From: Bacteroidales bacterium
GTDB lineage: Bacteria > Bacteroidota > Bacteroidia > Bacteroidales > UBA1715
Length of the DNA stretch: 64,000 nt
Assembly (NCBI GenBank): GCA_016714605.1
Contig: JADKDL010000001.1
Span: forward strand, 1 to 64,000
Direction of reading: 5' to 3'
Shown one piece after another: positions 28,753-37,481 of the stretch. Positions within the stretch are counted from its first letter, which is position 1. Every line of letters starts with the position of its first letter. Made by a program: the position numbers and the translations under genes. The notes under the pieces are model-generated. The model ran no database searches and was not told the origin of the DNA. It was given only the letters and a program-made list of their open reading frames with translations.

Positions 28753-30545
28753 ATGTATAATTATGATAATATTAAAACAAAAAAATGTATTTTGTATATT
28801 TTATTTTTTCTACCCATGCTTGTATTGGGAATAGATTATACTAATACTAATGCAACAGCTACTTGGGCTCTTGCTTTTTGACTCCGGCATCACTGGCTAC
28901 AAACGGTGCTAATCTCCATGCAGTGAACATTGTAAACTTTGAAATATCGAACACTACAATTGTTTCAAACTGGCAAAATATTGATAATAGTTCAAATGTA
29001 ACTATTGGTACAAATGGTATATTAAACTTATCTGCAGGAATAGAAACATCTGATGTTTTTATCCAAAATACCGGTACTCTTAAACTTACTGATGGAGCTA
29101 CCATAGATGCAAATACAAATATTGTTGTGCATAATGGTGGTATTCTTTTGCTTGGAAGCATTACCAACAATGGAAATATTATAGTTGAAGAGGGCGGACG
29201 TATTCAATTCATTGCAACTGATGATAGAGTTTTGGTAAATGGTACAATAATTTACTCGTTGAGTGAAGCGGTTGATATTGCAGATGGCAGCAATGATAAT
29301 ATAATTGACTTCGGTTCTGCCAATAAGGGTTTTGAAGTGAACAATGGTGGTTTTCTTAAATTTACAAGTCCTACAGGAGTGCACTACACCATATCTCAAG
29401 AATCTAATGAAACTGAAGATAACATTGAAATAAATGTAGAGGGTCATGTTTCTTTAGTAAATTCAAGTATTAATTACAATAATTGGACAGATGCTCCTGT
29501 ATTAGCAGGTACTTTAGAAATTGTAAATGGAAATATGTATCAAGATGGTACTGCTCTCATAACTATTGCAGCTACCGGTAAGGTTTACATTAGAGATACA
29601 ACCTCATCAGACGATACTGGAGGAATTCCAAACACGGGTTATATAATATGCCGTTATGGTGGAAAAGATTTTGTAAATAATGGAATTTTATTTGCCGAAG
29701 GTTTAAAAAGTTCCGATGGTGGCGATAGCGATTTTACTAATAATGAAGTAATGTTTATTAAAAGATTCTATACCACGCTCGATAACAATCATTTAGTAAA
29801 CACTGCAAATGTCATTGATTCTGACTATGGTACCATAGGTTCTGAAACAGGTTCGTATCTATTTTATTGTGGTTCTGATGGTTCTCTGACTGACATTGTA
29901 AACTTTGGTACTGCATTTTATAATCCCGACGTTTTGCACTCTCCTGGAGAAGGTGTTGAAGTAACCAATTACTTCTCTAATGAAGAAGAGTGCATTTCCT
30001 TTTTTTATCAGAAAATATCTCAAGCTTTACCGGTTTCTTTGCTGTTTTTTGATACTTATTACAACAATAACGCTGTAGAAATTTCTTGGAAAACGGCAAG
30101 TGAAATTGATAATGATTATTTTAGTGTTTTTGAAAGCACTGATGGCTTTAATTTTACTCATTTCCAAGATATTAATTCTTTAGGAAACACATCAATGGGG
30201 CATTTTTATAAAATAATTGATAACCAAATTGACAATGGTAATAATTACTATAAACTAACCCAAACCGACTTAAATGGTATTGAAACATTTCTTTCAATTA
30301 AAACCGTTTTTATAACTGAAAAAGAAAAATACTTGATTAGTATAGCAAATAACACCTTAACAATTACTCCTAACGAATCATTATTGAACTCAACTGTTGC
30401 AATTGTTTCTCTGAAAGGAGAATGTCTTGAAGAGTTTGTTTTGGATGAAAAAAATACATATTCATTCTCTTCAAAAGGAATTTTTTTTGTTGTAATAAGA
30501 GATGAATCTTTTCAAACTGAGAAAATTGCAATTCTTGTAGAATAA
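28753..30545 (+). CDS. Secreted T9SS-type repeat protein, frameshifted at a T run after the signal peptide
   Basis: The ATG at 28753 opens a signal peptide (KKCILYILFFLPMLVLG) followed by the mature-like start DYTNTNATATWALAF. It then hits a stop at 28879-28881. Adding one T to the TTTTT at 28874-28878 joins it to the long frame that continues FLTPASLATNGANLHAVN, giving 597 codons. The middle has beta-helix-like Asn/Gly repeats. Near the C-terminus is the PVSLLFFDTYYNNNAVEISWKTASEI domain usually found before type IX sorting tails. The last 70 residues resemble a Por_Secre_tail domain. Any start inside the long frame would lack a signal peptide. The shift may be mutational, programmed or an assembly error. 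Function is unknown. Confidence 0.82.
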
Positions 30546-30973
30546 TGGTTAAGATAAGTACCTATTGGTAGTAATTGTTGAGAAACTATTAAAATCTTAA
30601 ATTTGCTCAAACAACAGAAAATATAATTTTGTGCCACTGATTTTGATAAACGAACACAGTGGTTCTCTGTGTAACATATTTTTATTTCGCTAAGAGCCCC
30701 TAAATGGTCTGAGTTTGCTGTATAGTGCTAGTTCAAGCTTGTAACTCGAACTTTATGAAGTAAATTTAATTGATTGTTTTATTGGGAAAGAGATACAAAA
30801 TCACTCCATCTGTGAATAGCTTATATTTATTGATTGACCGTATGAGACGTCCTATTATTTTCTAAAACTAAAGATAATAAACCACGGTGCAGAGCACCGC
30901 GGGAGCAGTGATTTTAAAGAAATTATTTTCTTAAAGGTAAATTTTCAAATTATCTCATTTTCAAATTCAATTA
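30546..30973. other. Gene-free region with remnants of palindromic intergenic repeats
   Basis: No gene is visible here. Two compact GC-rich palindromes stand out in AT-rich DNA. One is acacag-(7)-ctgtgt at 30655-30672, with the wording of CACAGAG-type intergenic repeats. The other is ccacggtgc-aga-gcaccgcgg at 30882-30902. They look like degraded dispersed repeats and could contribute to termination between the convergent genes on either side. Confidence 0.4.
30882..30902. repeat. REP-like GC-rich palindrome
   Basis: The 9-base arms ccacggtgc and gcaccgcgg pair around aga with one A-C mismatch. The local GC content is far above that of the flanks. Similar CACGGTGC/GCACCGCG palindromes occur as dispersed repeats in Bacteroidota, from memory and not searched. 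No REP-associated transposase lies in this window. Confidence 0.4.
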
Positions 30974-31351
30974 TCACATCAACTCAAAATGGAAATCTAA
31001 TTCGGTAATTTCTTGCAAATCTTTACCTGCATCGAGCATGTCTTCATCATCATTTCTATAATTCCATTTTATGGTGAGTGCATCTTTATTAGTAAGGAAT
31101 TTATCTCCAAATAAAGTAAGTATATCCAAAATTTTTTTCGATGATGCTGTATTGAAATATTCAAAATTGAAAACGAGTTCTACATGATCTGACACCGTTT
31201 TTAGATACTGTTTTAACTTCTCTTCTATTGGTTTATAAAACTCATCTACATCTTCTGGTAAAGATCTTCCTTTAAATTGAAACTTATTTTTATTAAAATC
31301 AAGTATCACTTCAGGGCTATCTGACAAAGCTGGTATGTGTATATTTTCCAT
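30974..31351 (-). CDS. SiaC-family regulatory protein (DUF1987), paralogue 1
   Basis: A 125-residue protein of the SiaC/DUF1987 family. The hallmark is LVFNFEYFNTASSKKILDILTLF, with Thr68 aligning to the threonine that the kinase SiaB phosphorylates in Pseudomonas SiaC (from memory of that work). SiaC proteins act in partner switching and, in Pseudomonas, control the diguanylate cyclase SiaD. KFQFKGRSLPEDVDEFY is the second family block. It lies six bases downstream of paralogue 2 and is probably co-transcribed with it. No SiaA, SiaB or SiaD gene is visible nearby, so the partner here is unknown. Confidence 0.88.
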   Translation of the reverse strand: MENIHIPALSDSPEVILDFNKNKFQFKGRSLPEDVDEFYKPIEEKLKQYLKTVSDHVELVFNFEYFNTASSKKILDILTLFGDKFLTNKDALTIKWNYRNDDEDMLDAGKDLQEITELDFHFELM

Positions 31352-31357
31352 AATTAA

Positions 31358-31732
31358 TTATACTTGCTGTATTTCAAAGGGTAAACGTGAAAGTACTGAG
31401 CATTTTTTTCCTGCCGAATATATGTCTTCATCTTCTTGATTATAAAGCCATTGAACAACTACATCTTTTCCACTTTCTGGCAATTTTTCAAGCTCTATGA
31501 GAATTTCTAAAAATTTTCGGGAGGTTGCTGTATTAAAATACTCTAAATCAAAAACTACTTTTGTTGAATCATGCGGATCGGCCATATATTCTTCTATCCA
31601 GTCTAATATAGGTACAAAAAATTTCTCAATATCCTCCGGGTACGATTTCCCGGTAAAAGATATTAGACCATCTTCTTTTTTTAATTTTACTTCGAGGGTA
31701 TCATCGCCTCTGTCTATAAACAACTGTTTCAT
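31358..31732 (-). CDS. SiaC-family regulatory protein (DUF1987), paralogue 2
   Basis: A 124-residue SiaC-family protein. The core is VVFDLEYFNTATSRKFLEILIEL, with Thr68 in the same position as in its two neighbours; LISFTGKSYPEDIEKFFVPI matches the N-terminal block. The C-terminal YNQEDEDIYSAGKKCSVLSRLPFEI follows the family pattern (W-x-Y-x-x-ED-D-x-x-x-AGK). It is diverged from the other two copies, so the set is an old duplication and not a recent tandem copy. The 228 bases upstream contain a direct repeat ttgtctgatgt at 31733 and 31754. Confidence 0.88.
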   Translation of the reverse strand: MKQLFIDRGDDTLEVKLKKEDGLISFTGKSYPEDIEKFFVPILDWIEEYMADPHDSTKVVFDLEYFNTATSRKFLEILIELEKLPESGKDVVVQWLYNQEDEDIYSAGKKCSVLSRLPFEIQQV

Positions 31733-31960
31733 TTGTCTGATGTTTTTATCTCCTTGTCTGATGTAGCTTCCTCATCAGATAAAACATTGCTCTGGTAAGA
31801 AAAAAGTAATTTCTATGTCAAATAAACAAATATATTAAAATGAATATAATCTTAGTTTTAATAATGACTCTAATAAACGAGTATTTTCTTTAAGTAATCT
31901 CTTTCAAACAATATTAGTAAAAGTATTTTAAAAACCATGCAGATTGTACTGAATATATAA

Positions 31961-32335
31961 CTAAAAGGTTAAAAAATTAAATGGTAATTTTACCAACTCA
32001 GAATAACCTTTGCCTGCATCTAAAATATCTGAATCGCTCTCACTACTATACCAATTTACAACTACTTCTTGGTTTTTGGTTTGTATTTGCTCAAAAATAA
32101 TAAAGATATCTAAAATTTTCTTCGATGATGCCGTATTGAAATAATCTAACTTAAATGTAAGCGTAGTTTTTTTACAAGGTTTCACTACATATTCAGTAAT
32201 AGTATCGAACACGGGCTGAAAAAATTCTTTTGTTTTCTGGGGCATAAACCTACCCTTAAACTCAAAATTTCCTTCCTTTCTATCTATTATTACTATTGCT
32301 TCTTCTCCTTCTCCTTCTAACTTGAAAACTTTCAT
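31961..32335 (-). CDS. SiaC-family regulatory protein (DUF1987), paralogue 3
   Basis: A 124-residue SiaC-family protein with LTFKLDYFNTASSKKILDIFIIF (Thr68 conserved), FEFKGRFMPQKTKEFFQPV, and the terminal YSSESDSDILDAGKGYSELVKLPF block. It is separated from paralogue 2 by 228 gene-free bases and may have its own promoter. It faces nadA across a 539-base divergent gap. Three copies side by side suggest that different kinase, phosphatase or effector partners are read by each; this is inference only. Confidence 0.88.
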   Translation of the reverse strand: MKVFKLEGEGEEAIVIIDRKEGNFEFKGRFMPQKTKEFFQPVFDTITEYVVKPCKKTTLTFKLDYFNTASSKKILDIFIIFEQIQTKNQEVVVNWYSSESDSDILDAGKGYSELVKLPFNFLTF

Positions 32336-32874
32336 AAACCATTGATTTTAGGTAACTCAGCCTGTTAATATCACATAACTGCTACGAAATTAGACCTTTT
32401 AACTAATTTTTACAAATAAAAAATATAAGTTCTTTGTTGATATACAGTTCTTTATTAAAATTAACGTTATTAACTATATATTAATTTTTTTGTTTATAAG
32501 TAAGTCAAAATTAAAGATTATTTAATTTGTAATTGCCAAATTAATATTTGATATCAAAAAAGATGATATAAATCAAGTATTTTTATTAATTGCTATACTT
32601 AAAATATCAACATAGTTTTAAACAATATTAAGTCTATGTTACCAAATGTATTTATTAACATTCAAAAAATTAATGTTTTGTTAATAACTATATAATCTTA
32701 TTGCAATCTAAATTGTTACGTAAATAATTAAATTTATTAAATGTTTATAAAACGGTTTATATCAAAAAAGCAAGTATTTTTGAATAATCTTATACAAGCT
32801 GCCAACAGCACATTATATCCATCATTCTTAAAAGAAGTTTAAAGTATATTAAATATATATATAAGTTTAAAACT
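32336..32874. other. Long divergent gene-free region before nadA
   Basis: This very AT-rich stretch holds the promoters of a SiaC-family gene (minus) and nadA (plus). TATTTTTG at 32775-32782 fits the plus-strand TAnnTTTG consensus, about 90 bases before nadA, without a clear -33 partner. I see no RNA gene or long repeat. Confidence 0.4.
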
Positions 32875-33867
32875 ATGTTTGAAGAAACTATACGTAAGAA
32901 AGGCTTTCTAGATTTACCTATAAATTCTAGCGTAAATATAATAGAAGAAATTAAAAGAATAAAAAAAGAAAAGAATGCAATTATTTTAGCTCACTTTTAT
33001 CAGGAAAGTGCAATTCAAGACATAGCCGACTTTGTAGGAGATAGCTTAAAATTGGCTCAGGAGGCTCAAAAAACGAATGCTGATATAATTGTGATGGCTG
33101 GAGTACACTTTATGGCAGAAACTGCTAAAATACTGTGTCCTGACAAGAAAGTTCTAATTCCAGATATTTTTGCCGGTTGCTCGCTTGCTGAATCTTGCAA
33201 AGCTGATGATTTTATTGCTTTTAAAAAATTACACCCCGATGCTGTTGTTGTTTCTTATGTGAATACTACTGCCGAAATAAAAGCTCTTACTGATGTTGTT
33301 TGTACTTCTACTAATGCTATTGCAATTGTAAATAGTTTTCCTAAAAATCAAAAAATTATTTTTGGTCCAGATAGAAATTTAGGTTCTTACATTGCTAGTC
33401 AATTAGATAGAGATATAATAATTTGGGATGGTGCTTGTACTGTTCATGAAGCTTTTTCTTTAGAAAAGATTCTAGATATAAAAAACAGTAATCTGGATGC
33501 TAAAATTATTTCTCACCCGGAATGTACTAAACCTATTTTGCTCGTTTCCGATTTTGTTGGTTCTACTTCTCAACTATTGACTTATGCAAAAAATAGTAAG
33601 AGTTCAACTTTTATAGTTGTCACTGAATCAGGTATTTTGCATCAAATGAAGAAAGATTGTCCTGATAAAACTTTTATTCCTGCCCCTCCAAACGATTCTA
33701 CTTGTGCATGTAACGATTGTGCTTTCATGAAATTAATAACTTTAGAAAAATTGTATAATACTTTGCTGTATGAATTGCCTGAAGTTTCTCTTGATAAAGA
33801 TTTAATTGAAAAAGCAAAAAAATCAATAATTGCAATGTTAGATATTTCTGAAAAAAATGGTTTGTAA
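32875..33867 (+). CDS. nadA: Quinolinate synthase A
   Basis: A 330-residue [4Fe-4S] enzyme that condenses iminoaspartate with dihydroxyacetone phosphate to quinolinate in de novo NAD synthesis. Family blocks in order are ILAHFYQ near 38, DFVGDSLKLAQEA near 52, VHFMAETAKIL near 77, PDIFAGCSLA (Cys102), WDGACTVHE (Cys188), SHPEC (Cys217) and CACNDCAFM (277-282). Cluster ligands come from Cys102, a middle cysteine and the last group. Length matches the family. No nadB or nadC is adjacent. It is followed by an unrelated secreted repeat protein after 18 bases. Confidence 0.97.
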   Translation: MFEETIRKKGFLDLPINSSVNIIEEIKRIKKEKNAIILAHFYQESAIQDIADFVGDSLKLAQEAQKTNADIIVMAGVHFMAETAKILCPDKKVLIPDIFAGCSLAESCKADDFIAFKKLHPDAVVVSYVNTTAEIKALTDVVCTSTNAIAIVNSFPKNQKIIFGPDRNLGSYIASQLDRDIIIWDGACTVHEAFSLEKILDIKNSNLDAKIISHPECTKPILLVSDFVGSTSQLLTYAKNSKSSTFIVVTESGILHQMKKDCPDKTFIPAPPNDSTCACNDCAFMKLITLEKLYNTLLYELPEVSLDKDLIEKAKKSIIAMLDISEKNGL

Positions 33868-33885
33868 TAGTAACTTTTAATACAA

Positions 33886-35422
33886 ATGATTAAATCAAAA
33901 AATAATTATATATATCTTATATTCAGTTTATTATTTATTAATTTTTACAATTATTCATTTGCTCAAGATACTGTCTATACAAAATATTTCTATCCAAACG
34001 GAATAGTTTCTAGCGAAGGTTTTTTAATTAATAATGAGCCTGACGGATATTGGAAAAATTATTATCCTGATGGAATTTTAAAATCTTATGGCAAAAGAAC
34101 TGGAACGCTCTTAGATAGTATTTGGAATTTCTATGATGAAAAAGGTACACTTGTAAATAGTGTTTCTTATGCTTTGGGTAAGAAAAATGGATATAATGAC
34201 ATTTATACAGTTATTGATGATAAGGAATTACGAAATCTTATCTTAATTTACGTGAAATGTATATAAATGGTGTAAAAGATGGAAAATCGTATGAATATGA
34301 TATTGAAGGTTTTAAAATAAAAGATATTCCTTATAAAAATGGACAGAAAAATGGTATTGGTTTCGATTACGATAAAGATGGCACAGTAATAGGAATTTAT
34401 ACTTATCAAGATAATATATTGCTTAAATATGAGCGTGTTAATAGGTTTGATGATAAAGGAAATAAATTAGGTATTTGGAAAGATTTTTATGAAAATGGTT
34501 CATTAAAATTTGAGAGAAACTATGTAGATGGAATGCTCAATGGTGTAGCTAAATCTTATAATGCGTATGGACAAGTTGAAAAAATATATAAATATCAAGA
34601 AAATAGACAATTAGAAGAAACCGATATAGCTACTTCATTTACAGAACCTGAGGAAACTATTTCTTATTATGAATCTGGAAGTATAAAAAGTAGAGGTCTT
34701 TTCAAAGATTCTTTACCTTTTGGTATTCATAGAAATTATGATGAAAATGGAACAATTGTTTCTTCTGTAATATATTCAAATTCTGGAGCAATTGTTTCAA
34801 AAGGTATTGTTTTAGATAATGGTCTATTTGAAGGAAATTGGATAAATTATCACTCTAATGCTACAATTGCTTCTCAGGGAATATATAAAAATGGAAAAAA
34901 AGAAGGTTTATGGAAGTTTTTCTCCAACAGTGGTATTTTAATTCAGGAAGGTTATTTTAAAGCTGATAAATATTCCGGCGTTTGGACATGGTTTTCGATA
35001 ATAAATCTGTGAAAAAACGTGAGGAATATTCTACCGGAAAAAAACTTGGTTTGTCTGTTGAATATGATGAAAATGGAAATGTTATTGCTGAAGGTTCTTA
35101 TGTTGAAGATTTTAAAGATGGTTCTTGGAATATTGTAGTTGGCGATAATACCGAAAAAGGAATCTACAAAATGGGTGAAAAGCATGGACAATGGAAACAT
35201 TTTTATCCAACGGGTGAGCAAAGATTTGTAGGAAATTTTACATTAGGAAAAGAAAATGGTAAACATAAATATTTTTATAGTAATGGTTCTGAGCAGTTAG
35301 TATCAAACTATAAAAGTGGAAAAAGAGTTGGAAAATGGATTTTCTACAAAGAAACAGGTGAACCTTACCTTATGATTTTCTACAAAAACAATATTGAAAC
35401 AAAAATTGTTACTGTTCAATAA
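33886..35422 (+). CDS. Secreted YwqK/MORN-type repeat protein, broken by two frameshifts
   Basis: Three overlapping frames (33886-34266, about 34224-35012, and about 34982-35422) read as one protein. It has a signal peptide (IYLIFSLLFINFYNYSFAQ) and about twenty repeats of the type Y-x-x-G-x-x-x-x-E-G-x-x-x-x-G-x-W-x-x-Y-x-x-x-G. One missing base near the AAA at 34233-34235 and one in the TTTT at 34991-34994 restore a continuous frame of 512 codons, and with both added the length is divisible by three. The repeats are those of the YwqK antitoxin-type/MORN family, common in secreted Bacteroidota proteins of unknown role. The breaks may be pseudogene decay or assembly errors. Confidence 0.8.
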
Positions 35423-35529
35423 TTTAATAGTAATTTGTTTAAATTCAATATTTTAAAGCATTTTATCAATAGATTTTTAACCTCAGAATCAAAGTATATT
35501 AAAAATATACCTCATAATGCTTATTTTAT

Positions 35530-35537
35530 TACCTTTG
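35530..35537 (+). promoter_or_regulatory. TAnnTTTG element directly before ruvB
   Basis: TACCTTTG (followed by CA) is an exact match to the Bacteroidota -7 consensus and ends only six bases before the ruvB ATG at 35544. Initiation at the usual distance would give a leaderless or nearly leaderless transcript. No convincing TTG -33 element is present. Confidence 0.42.
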
Positions 35538-35543
35538 CATTAA

Positions 35544-36560
35544 ATGATAGATAATTTGTTTCAAGATAATATTAATAATCAAGATAAAGAGTTTGAAAGA
35601 AAACTTAGACCTTTATCATTTGATGATTTTACTGGGCAAGCGAAGGTTGTTGATAACCTAAAAGTATTTGTTGAAGCTGCAAAAATGCGATCTGAACAGC
35701 TTGATCATGTTCTTTTACATGGACCTCCGGGTTTAGGTAAAACCACGCTTTCAAATATTATTGCTAATGAATTGCAGGTTAATCTTAAAATTACATCAGG
35801 TCCTGTTCTCGATAAGCCCGGCGATTTAGCTGGAATTTTAACAGGTTTGCAAGAAAGAGATGTTTTGTTTATTGATGAAATACATAGATTATCGCCTGTA
35901 GTTGAGGAATATCTATATTCGGCAATGGAAGATTACCGAATTGATATAATGATTGATAAAGGACCAAATGCTCGTTCTGTACAGATTACATTAAATCCTT
36001 TTACTTTAATTGGTGCAACTACTCGTTCCGGCTTACTTACTAGTCCGTTGAGGGCTCGTTTTGGTATAAAGTTGTTGCTAGAATATTATGATAATGCAAT
36101 TATTACAGAAATTATAGTTCGTTCTGCATCAATACTTAAAGTTTCAATTGAATTGAAAGCTGCACAAGAAATTTCTTTCAGAAGTAGAGGTACACCGCGT
36201 ATTGCTAATGCTCTTTTGAGAAGGGTTAGAGATTTTGCGCAAGTTAAAGGAAATGGTAAAATTGATACCGAAATAACCTTACATGCTCTTGATGCTCTTA
36301 ATATTGACCGTTTTGGACTAGATGAAATGGATAATAAAATATTAGAGACTATTATTGATAAATTCAATGGTGGCCCGGTAGGTGTTGGTACAATTGCCAC
36401 TGCTGTTGGTGAAGATGCGGGAACTATTGAAGAGGTATATGAACCATTCCTCATTAAAGAAGGTTTTATAAAAAGAACACCTCGTGGTAGAGAAGTTACT
36501 CGTTTGGCTTATGAGCATTTGGGAAAAAATATTCTTGGTCAGCAGGGTTTCTTATTTTAA
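35544..36560 (+). CDS. ruvB: Holliday junction branch migration helicase RuvB
   Basis: A 338-residue AAA+ motor that drives branch migration with RuvA. It begins RKLRPLSFDDFTGQAKV. Walker A is GPPGLGKTT (60-68), Walker B is LFIDEIHRL (about 108-116), sensor 1 is LIGATTRSG (155-163), and the C-terminal winged helix holds KRTPRGREVTRLAYEHLG. Length is standard. No ruvA or ruvC is adjacent. A start codon closely preceded by TACCTTTG suggests independent transcription. All functional motifs look intact. Confidence 0.98.
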   Translation: MIDNLFQDNINNQDKEFERKLRPLSFDDFTGQAKVVDNLKVFVEAAKMRSEQLDHVLLHGPPGLGKTTLSNIIANELQVNLKITSGPVLDKPGDLAGILTGLQERDVLFIDEIHRLSPVVEEYLYSAMEDYRIDIMIDKGPNARSVQITLNPFTLIGATTRSGLLTSPLRARFGIKLLLEYYDNAIITEIIVRSASILKVSIELKAAQEISFRSRGTPRIANALLRRVRDFAQVKGNGKIDTEITLHALDALNIDRFGLDEMDNKILETIIDKFNGGPVGVGTIATAVGEDAGTIEEVYEPFLIKEGFIKRTPRGREVTRLAYEHLGKNILGQQGFLF

Positions 36561-36614
36561 ATTGAGTTTAAAAATTGAAATATTGATTTTTCAATATCAA
36601 ATAAATTTTTTAAA

Positions 36615-37481
36615 ATGAAAATACAAGCAAATGATCCGTGTTGGTGCGGAAGTGGAGAAAAATATAAAAAATGTCATAAAGAATTTGATCTTTCTTTAAT
36701 CAATTATCAAAAAGAAGGCTTTTCAATTATTCCTCATAAATTTCTTAAAAATTCCACTGATATTGAAGGAATTAGAAAATCAGGTCTTATTACCAGAGCT
36801 ATTTTAGATGAAGTTAAATCTATTATAAAACCAGGTATTTCTACAGAAGATATTAATACTTTTGTGCATAATTATACTCTTGATAATGGTGCTATTCCAG
36901 CTCCGTTGCACTATAAAAAGTTTCCAAAATCATGCTGTACTTCTGTTAATGAATGTATATGTCATGGCATTCCTAGTCCAAAACATATTCTAAAAGATGG
37001 CGATATTATAAATGTTGATATTACTTCTATTTTAAATGGCTATCATTCAGACTCTAGTAGAATGTATGCTGTTGGTGAAATTTCAGAAAGCCGACAAAAA
37101 TTGGTCGATGTTGCTAAGGAATGTCTCATGGTTGGTTTGAATCAAGTAAAACCTTTTACTCGACTTAATAATATTGGCGATGCTATTGAAGAGTATGCTA
37201 AGTCATTCAATTATAGTGTAGTGAGAGATTTGTGTGGTCATGGTATTGGTAAGCAATTTCATGAAGAACCAGAGGTAGTTCACTATTCGCAAAAAACTAA
37301 GAAAGGTTTGCTACTTATTCCGGGAATGGTTTTTACTATTGAACCAATGATAAATGAAGGTACTTATAAGTGCAAATATTTGAATGATGGATGGACCGTT
37401 TTAACCTCCGATGGTAAAATGTCTGCTCAGTGGGAACATACCATCTTAGTTACTGAGAATGGTTACGAAATCTTAGCATAA
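36615..37481 (+). CDS. map: Type I methionine aminopeptidase with N-terminal SEC-C zinc motif
   Basis: A 288-residue cytosolic metalloprotease removing N-terminal Met. The first 25 residues (MKIQANDPCWCGSGEKYKKCH) are a SEC-C motif with Cys9, Cys11, Cys20 and His21 as zinc ligands; such N-terminal extensions mark MetAP1c-type enzymes that dock to ribosomes or translocons. The catalytic domain has VDITSILNGYHSDSSR (two Asp), CGHGIGKQFHEEP (His), FTIEPMI (Glu) and QWEHTILV (Glu), a complete metal site. hemW starts at the base after its stop, so the two are co-transcribed. Confidence 0.95.
   Translation: MKIQANDPCWCGSGEKYKKCHKEFDLSLINYQKEGFSIIPHKFLKNSTDIEGIRKSGLITRAILDEVKSIIKPGISTEDINTFVHNYTLDNGAIPAPLHYKKFPKSCCTSVNECICHGIPSPKHILKDGDIINVDITSILNGYHSDSSRMYAVGEISESRQKLVDVAKECLMVGLNQVKPFTRLNNIGDAIEEYAKSFNYSVVRDLCGHGIGKQFHEEPEVVHYSQKTKKGLLLIPGMVFTIEPMINEGTYKCKYLNDGWTVLTSDGKMSAQWEHTILVTENGYEILA

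Noticed and set aside
31733..31800. Possible short remnant peptide (ATSDKEIKTSDK ending) before the second SiaC paralogue
   Set aside because: Open for fewer than 30 codons, no start codon and no recognisable similarity.
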